A stretch of DNA of 64,000 nucleotides. Origin: Montifringilla adamsi. Its lineage: Eukaryota; Chordata; Aves; Passeriformes; Passeridae. The number at the start of each line of letters is the position of its first letter. Position 1 is the stretch's first letter. The stretch spans positions 12,431,808-12,495,807 of the forward strand of contig JAGGNK010003335.1 of NCBI GenBank assembly GCA_017590115.1. Reading direction: 5' to 3'. This document shows positions 58,059 through 64,000 of the stretch, in pieces. The notes under the pieces were generated by a model. The model saw only the letters and a program-made list of their open reading frames with translations. It was not told the origin of the DNA and searched no databases. Position numbers and translations under genes: made by a program.

Positions 58059-58880
58059 TTAGACAGCGGTAGTCCTGCCGAAGAGGGGCATGGAGACCGG
58101 GAGGTGCCAGGGTCCCGTCTCGTAGGTGTCCCTGCTGCTGAGCTCCGAGTCCGTCCAGCTGGGAAACATGCGTGGGGAGCACTCCTGCTGCAGGTAGAGG
58201 TCCGGGCAGGCAGGGCCGGGGCTGGCTGAGCGGGGCAGGTGCAGCGCTGAACCGTAGCCGGCGTCCAGGAAAAGGGGTTTGTAGCTGGGAGGCTGCTCCT
58301 GCTTCTCCAGCCGCTCATGGCTCAGGAAAGGGGCGTTGATTTTGCGGTAGAGCCCCCGCGTGTCCATCAGCACCTCGCTGTATGGCGGGGGGGGCTCCGC
58401 CATCAGCAGCGCCTCCTCATAGCACGGCGGCTTTGACAGGTCTGACTCTGCAAGGCAAAGCCCCCCCCGGACCCCTGCTGCCGTCAGCGCTGCACCCCGG
58501 CTCTCACGTCGTATCCCCCCCAAAACAGGGGGAGGCACGTGCTCTGGGGATGCGAGAGCCCCTCCCTGCTCCTTACCGTGCCGGCAGCTCCAGGGCCGGG
58601 GGGGTGGGATGTGGTGGGGGTGATGATGGTGATGGTGGGGCTCGAGGCGGAGGCGGTGGGGAATGGCGATGCCGGGGGGGCTGCCCCCGTAACCCTCGTA
58701 GTGCAGTGGCTCCATCTCCAGCGCGCGCAGGCTCTGCTCCCGCAGCCGCTCCTCCTGCTGCCGCTTCACCCGCCGCCGCAGGTAGCTGCAGAAGCAGCAC
58801 AGCAGCACGATGAGGCCCCAGATGAGCCAGAAGCCCGCGAAGCAGGTGAGGAAGGTGTAGGTGCCCTGGGACATCACCAT
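58059..58880 (-). CDS. PRR7: PRR7, proline-rich 7 synaptic membrane protein
   Basis: Coding exons 58880-58577 and 58447-58059 join to 230 residues (human about 274). A transmembrane segment lies at about residues 10-32 ([18 protein letters not shown]), followed by a basic juxtamembrane stretch ([19 protein letters not shown]). A His/Pro-rich linker is shorter than in human. The PPPY motif, [36 protein letters not shown] and the C-terminus GRTTAV (a PDZ ligand) follow. The protein belongs to the postsynaptic density and NMDA-receptor complex and also acts in T cells. Reading through the 129-base intron (58576-58448) stays open, giving a longer 273-residue form, but the human protein supports splicing. 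Confidence 0.95.
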   Translation of the reverse strand: MVMSQGTYTFLTCFAGFWLIWGLIVLLCCFCSYLRRRVKRQQEERLREQSLRALEMEPLHYEGYGGSPPGIAIPHRLRLEPHHHHHHPHHIPPPRPWSCRHGKEQGGALASPEHVPPPVLGGIRRESRGAALTAAGVRGGLCLAESDLSKPPCYEEALLMAEPPPPYSEVLMDTRGLYRKINAPFLSHERLEKQEQPPSYKPLFLDAGYGSALHLPRSASPGPACPDLYLQQECSPRMFPSWTDSELSSRDTYETGPWHLPVSMPLFGRTTAV

Positions 58881-59180
58881 CTTGGCAGCCGGCCCCGGGG
58901 GGAGGCCCCCGCCTCTCCCTGCCCTCGGGATGGGGGACGGGATGCTCAGGGCGGCGGCAGGGTCAGGGAGGACCCGATGCTGTCAGGGCCGCCGAGGGCA
59001 TCTCCCCGGGCCGTGCCCGGCGCGTTTCCTCTGGCCCGCGGGCGAGCCTGCCGTCAGGGGTCCGTCCTCGCCATGGAGCTGGGGGGGGCTGGAGCGGGTG
59101 GGTCAGGCCTGGGTGCGGGGGGACGGGGCTGCCGGGGTCCCGCTGCCCATCGCTGGGGGGGGACCGCCGGGGTGGGGGCC
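58881..59180 (-). other. Probable PRR7 5' UTR exon
   Basis: On the minus strand TCGTTGCAG|GG at 59181/59180 is a plausible acceptor, and the sequence runs uninterrupted into the PRR7 start. Confidence 0.35.
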
Positions 59181-61918
59181 CTGCAACGAGACAGACGCGA
59201 GCGTGAGCGACACGGAAACGTGGACGCCCCGTTCCCATGGTGACTCGCTCCACATGCGCCGCAGCGCCCGCAGCCAGGGGGAACGGTGCCTGGCACCCCA
59301 TGCACACCCCCCCGCCCCGCCACCATCACCCCCGTGGATGCAAACCTACGCAGCCCCCCTAGAATCGGACGCGGAGCTGCTGGGCACCCTGGGGTGGGAG
59401 ACGGATGCCGTGGTAGCACAGCATCATCTGAAGATCATGGGGTGCCCAGTGGGATCCCCTTCTCCTGCCCACCCGGTGCACCCTAAATCGGCTGCTGAGG
59501 CCAGGCAGCTCATCCCTGTGCTGCCACACGGGGGGGGTGACCTGGGGAGAAGCAGGGACAGGCAGAGGTGCCGGCTGCCTGCGGCACGTGGCGCTCGCAG
59601 GAGCACGTGCACCGAAGCCATAGCTGGCATCGCAGCCACTGGGGATGGTGGCACCCCAACACAGCAGTGCAGGGCCAGCGATGGTGGTGATGGGAACCAT
59701 CACCTTTGCCCATTAGGCAGCGTGACAGCTCGGTCACATCCAGCCAAGCATCAAATGTCAAGGGTGTGTGCCAGGGGCAGGTCTGCTCCTCAGCGAGTGG
59801 CGAGCAGCACCCATGGGTGCTCGCAGGCAGGCACGTAAGCATCCGTCAGGATTCTCATTATCGTGGTGTGGGAGAAAACGGGCTCGGCAGCAGGGAGGAG
59901 GGTGAGCCTGGAGTGACACAGCCGCGGGCTGGGTGATCGCGGTGACACCATCACCCGCTCGGAGCAGGGCGAAGGGGCGCGGGGTGCTCCATCACCCTGC
60001 GGCGCAGGGCCACGCTGCTGGCAAGGGATCGCGGCAGGGCCACCGGGGACGAGGGTGCCGGCGGGGCCGGAGGGCCGAGCCCGGCGGAAGGAAGAAACGA
60101 TGGGGAAGGAAGGAGCCGGGGGCCCTGACCACGCTCCGGCGGGCAGCGGGGGCTGCTCCATCACGCAGACAAACGCGTGGGCTGAGGCAGCGCCGGGATG
60201 TGGGTTTTTGGGGAGGGGGTGCCCTGGCTGAGGCCAGCTCGGTTCGGGCAGCGCTTGCCACATCGGCTGCAACAGGCTTCGCGCCGGCAGCCTGGGCATC
60301 CCCGGGGAGGAGAGGTACCGTGCGGGAAGGGCCGTGGGTCAGCCCCGGGATGACGGCCGGGGGAACACCGGGAAGCGGTGCAGGGCGGGCTGGCGGCGCC
60401 GCGGACCGGGGGCGTTCGCAGCTGGGGCGTGCGGGGGGAGCGGGGCTGCCGAGGACGTGCGGGCTGGGGGAGGAGCGGGGCCGGGCTGGAGACACTCATG
60501 CCGGGCGGAGAGCGGAGCGGCCGCCGAGCCGGGCCCCGCCGGTAGCCCCGGGCCGGGGCCTGGGCCCCGCTGCCCGCGTCGCATCCCTGCCCGCTGCCTC
60601 CGCGGAGAGGGTGACACCCCGGCGGGGAACCTCCCCGCTCCCCGTGCCGGGCGCGGCACCCCTTCCTCCTCCTCCTCCTCCCCCGGGGCGCGCGCCCGCC
60701 GGGGCCGGACCGGAGATGCGCACCCCAGTACGCGNNNNNNNNNNNNNNNNNNNNNNNNNNNNNNNNNNNNNGGGCTCCCGCCCCGCCGCTCCGCCCCGCC
60801 CTCGGCTCGGGGAGGGATCCGCGGGCTCCCCGCACCCCCCGCCCCGGGACCCGCCGCCGCTCGGGGGCTACCGGCTGCGCACCGGTGCTGCCGAGGGAAT
60901 CCCCCCCCTGGGGAACGGCGGCGGGATGCCGGTGGCGAGAGGGCCAGGGCATCCCCGGGGGTGGCCGCGGGAGCCCCACGGGGTGCGGGCCGGGGATTCC
61001 CGGGTAGCGGCTCCCGGTGCGGGTGGGGTAATGCCCGGTGGGGTGGTGCCACAGGCTCCCGCGGTCGGTAGCCCTGCACTCGCCCTGGAGGTTCCCTGGG
61101 GGTGCTGCCACCCGTTTCCGCAATGCCATCCCCAGCCTCCTCAAGGGGTGACAGCGGCGAGCTCGCCGGGGTGACGGCCAGCACAGGGCCACGGGCAGGG
61201 GAGGGCAGCACAGCCCCTGCCACAGCCCCCCTGGCTACTGCAGTGAGATGCGTGGCTCTGCAGGGCAGGGGCGCCAGCCTGGCCCCCAGAACAGCGAGGG
61301 ACCGAAATGGCACGGGGTGTCCTGGGGTCACCCTGCTCCCTTGGGTGCCATACCCCCAAGCAGACCCCTCGCCAGCCTGGCCTGGGCAATCGTCCCTGAG
61401 CTAGGGCTCCCCCAGCCATTGCCATCGGGGTGTTGTCACCAGCTCTTCTCTGCTGTAACTGAGGCCGGTGGTCGTGGCCCTCACGGGACACCCCTCTGGC
61501 TCCTTTGGACTGCACCGAGCTTGGGGTCGAGTCCCCGCCGTCCCTTCGCTGCGCCCTGGGGCCGTGCCAGGAGCGGGGCAGAGTGGCTTTGGGGCGGAGA
61601 TGTGCCAGATGCGGGTGGGCGATGGGTGTGGGTGCCCCACGCAGGCCGTGACCCCGCGGCCGTTTCCTGCCCGTGGGCAGGGTGGCAGGCGCCCGCTGCG
61701 GCTGCACACACGGCGCATTGTTCTGCCGGGGGCCGGCCGGAAGGACTTCCTCCATCCCGGCCAGAGGATGCATGACCTGGGCAGTCCGGCTGCTGGCAGC
61801 CCACTCCCACCACAGCTGGGCACAGCGGCTCCGGTGTCCGGCCAGCCCGACCACCCCGCTCCAGCGGGGCCGCAGTGGCCGCGGGTCCCCGGCCCCCTTG
61901 GCTCCGGTCCCGACTCAC
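59181..61918 (-). other. Probable PRR7 leader intron with CpG island
   Basis: No conserved coding exon on either strand. 60040-61060 is a dense CpG island and could hold an alternative first exon or an antisense start. It contains an assembly gap. Confidence 0.4.
60735..60771. other. Assembly gap (37 N)
   Basis: Thirty-seven N bases in the CpG island upstream of PRR7. Confidence 0.99.
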
Positions 61919-62060
61919 CTTGCTGGAACTCGCCTCCTGCGATCCGACCTCACAGCGCGGCCACGGCAGCCGGGCTCTGCCGGCTCGGTGCTTGTGGGGG
62001 TGCCCCAGCAGCACCCAGGGCGGGCAGGGGGCTGCGGCCATGCGGGGGGGCCGGGGTGGT
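61919..62060 (-). other. Candidate PRR7 leader exon end
   Basis: The minus strand shows CCAGCAAG|GTGAGTCGGG, a strong donor at 61919, with CpG-rich sequence upstream. The start of the exon is not determined. Confidence 0.3.
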
Positions 62061-62299
62061 CCCTTGAGGCATGGGGACCGCAGGGACGGGGGGCACGGTG
62101 GGGCCCACGGGCATCGTCAGGTCAGGGCAAGGGCGGGCGAAGGGAGCCAGGCCTCCGGCCCCGCCAGCGCCGGGGGCCGGGAGCTGCCTTCCCCTTCCCC
62201 TTCTCCCCACGGCAGCGGGGGGAGGCAGGCGGGGGAGCGCTCCCCGAGCCACATGGTGGGCTGGAGGAGGAGCCGTTGCCCAGGCAACAGCTGAGAGCA

Positions 62300-63540
62300 T
62301 CCTTCACCCCTGAAAATGGTTTGCGGAGCTGCTGCCACAGCCCCACAGCGCGGGGCACTGCTCAGGACCCCCACAAGTCGCCTGTGTCCCTAGGGTTCAC
62401 ATCCACCCACTCCAGCTCTGGACACACACCAGCATCCCCTCACCTGCAGGCTGCTACCCCCCCATCAAGGGCAGGGATGGGAGACACCCCCCAAATGCTG
62501 GGGCACCACTGGGCAGGTGGAAACAGGCAGAGCCACTTCCCTGCCCTGCTCAGGGGGGCTCTGTTCACACCCCAGCTCTGCCCCAGAGCCACCCTGAACA
62601 TGTGACAGACACACGAACACGCTGGTGACCCCAAGACCCTGGTGCCAGGGTGCCATGACCCAGGCAGTGGCAGGAGGGCAGCACAGGCATCCTGCCTGGT
62701 GCCTTTGGAACAGCAATGCCCAAGCAGTCCCCATCCCCCCACCTGCCTTCCTTCCTTCCACGGCTGCAGAAAATGCCTGGATTTTACCCCAAGATGCCCC
62801 CTCTGAGTGTGAGAACTCCTCCTCGGCCCGCTCCCATAGCAACTGTTCCCTAGCTACCCAGCCGCACTTGCTATTCTCATCCCAGTGCAGCTGCGTGCGG
62901 CCCCCCCGCGCTGTGCGCCAGGCTGTCACCGCTGCCGCCGGCCCCGGACCCCAAACCCATCCTGGGCCCCCAGCAGGCTGCCCCCCTTTGACTGCTTCAC
63001 CCTTGGTGACCGTCGTGACCCTCACCCCGTGTCACCACGCACGGTCTCCCCTTGGAGGGGCTGTTCTTTGGGCTAAGGAGCAGCACTCTGTGCTGCCATA
63101 AGGTTCCCATTCGTGGTGGCCCCCCTGAAGCAGTAATTCACCGTGACCAGAGGGCAGCAGGACTCTGTCCTGGCCTCACAGCACACCTGGGACAGCCCAG
63201 GAGGGGCTGTGCTGGGGATGGACATGCCCCAGAGGGGAGCACAGCATCCCAACAGCACAAGCCTCATACCTGTCGTGCCCTGACACTGACTGAAAATATG
63301 CAGCAAAGACACTCAGGGTCATCTGTGATACTCAGGGCTCAGCCAGCATCACCCTTTTTGCCCTGGAGAGCAACCCCAGCCCTTCCCTGCAGATCAGGAG
63401 CACCAGCAGAGCCCATGGCAGCCCAGAAATGAGGTCCTCACTCCCCTTCTTACAGCCACCAACCCTGTATGACCCAAAGCAGGCCCCCCATGACATGAGA
63501 GCAATACAAGGCACAGCAAATATTTACACTTAACAAAAGA
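62300..63540. other. No gene recognised
   Basis: Reading both strands I see no conserved protein segment, RNA gene or mobile element. Synteny predicts that GRK6 on the minus strand comes next on the right. Confidence 0.5.
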
Positions 63541-63653
63541 TTAAAAATTTAAATACTCTCCAACTTTAGTGCAAGGCAAGCAAATGATACCACAGGTCCA
63601 AGTAGGTGCTCAGCCCCCCTGGGGGGCCTGGCTCAGAATGAGCAGAGGCAGCA

Positions 63654-63692
63654 GCACACGCACACACGTGTGCACACACACACACACACACA
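63654..63692 (+). repeat. CA-rich microsatellite
   Basis: An interrupted (CA)n run around ACACACGTGTGCACACAC. Confidence 0.95.
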
Positions 63693-64000
63693 GAAGGGAC
63701 AAGTTATTGCTCAGGACACAGCTGGGACAGGTGTACACAAGAGGGGACAGGACAAGCTGAACGGAGAGGTGGGCTGATCCCCACGCTGCTCCCCACAGAG
63801 GGCTCTTGCCCGTGGGTGCAGGAGCTGTGCTGGCTCCCCAGAACCCCTGGGGACACACATTAAACTGGTCCCAGCCCGCTCACTTTTGGGTCACAGCTTC
63901 ACATGAACCCCAGGAAGGAACATTCCCTTTATCACAGCTTTGCTCCCTGAGAGCAGGGTCCTTCATGCGTCTGCTCCTCCACCACTGAGCTGGGCCTGGG

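Noticed and set aside
59933..61174. Long frames on both strands through the CpG island and N gap near 60-61 kb
   Set aside because: GC-rich sequence lacks stop codons, the frames run through N bases, and composition (Ala/Gly/Pro/Arg) is that of shadow frames. No family is recognised.

Overview
This window is nuclear DNA from a vertebrate, most likely a bird. It holds multi-exon genes with short GT-AG introns, CpG-rich promoters, polyadenylation signals and CR1-type LINE fragments (10.0-10.7 kb and 20.1 kb), which are the typical interspersed repeat of bird genomes. Introns are short and GC content is high, as on avian microchromosomes. The gene set matches human 5q35.3 (RAB24 to PRR7). Protein names rest on my recall of the vertebrate families. 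Exon borders were worked out by hand from splice signals, reading phase and homology, and no aligner was run.

Layout: RAB24 (-, 5' part only, 0.3-1.45 kb) and PRELID1 (+, 1.7-3.4 kb) share a GC-rich divergent promoter that contains an assembly gap. MXD3 (-, 4.1-5.0 kb) converges on PRELID1. A second minus-strand gene (5.9-9.1 kb) encodes a complete FYVE protein of the LST2/ZFYVE28 family. After a CR1-bearing spacer come five plus-strand genes: FAM193B (11.0-18.3), DDX41 (18.75-23.7), DOK3 (24.4-27.3), PDLIM7/Enigma (28.9-43.3) and DBN1/drebrin (46.8-57.3). PRR7 (-, 58.06-58.88) converges on DBN1. The last 5 kb holds the probable PRR7 leader, a CpG island with a second gap, and no recognisable coding exon.

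The most striking feature is in PDLIM7. The exon pair encoding the conserved Enigma-family motif between the PDZ and LIM domains is single in the human protein as I know it. Here it is present five times in tandem. Every copy has splice sites and every copy is phase 2 to phase 2, so any number of modules keeps the frame. Four copies are preceded by a 39-base candidate exon of the same phase. With all modules the protein would be about 736 residues (about 788 with the small exons), against about 457 in human.

The second point is evolutionary. The order MXD3 - LST2-like - FAM193B mirrors MXD4 - ZFYVE28 - FAM193A on human 4p16.3, so the LST2-like gene looks like a whole-genome-duplication copy kept here and missing from the mammalian 5q35 region.

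Functionally the genes are unlinked: autophagy and endosome traffic (RAB24, LST2-like), mitochondrial lipid transfer (PRELID1), MAX-network repression (MXD3), RNA helicase and DNA sensing (DDX41), immune adaptor (DOK3), actin/Z-disc scaffold (PDLIM7), dendritic-spine actin (DBN1) and a synaptic membrane protein (PRR7).
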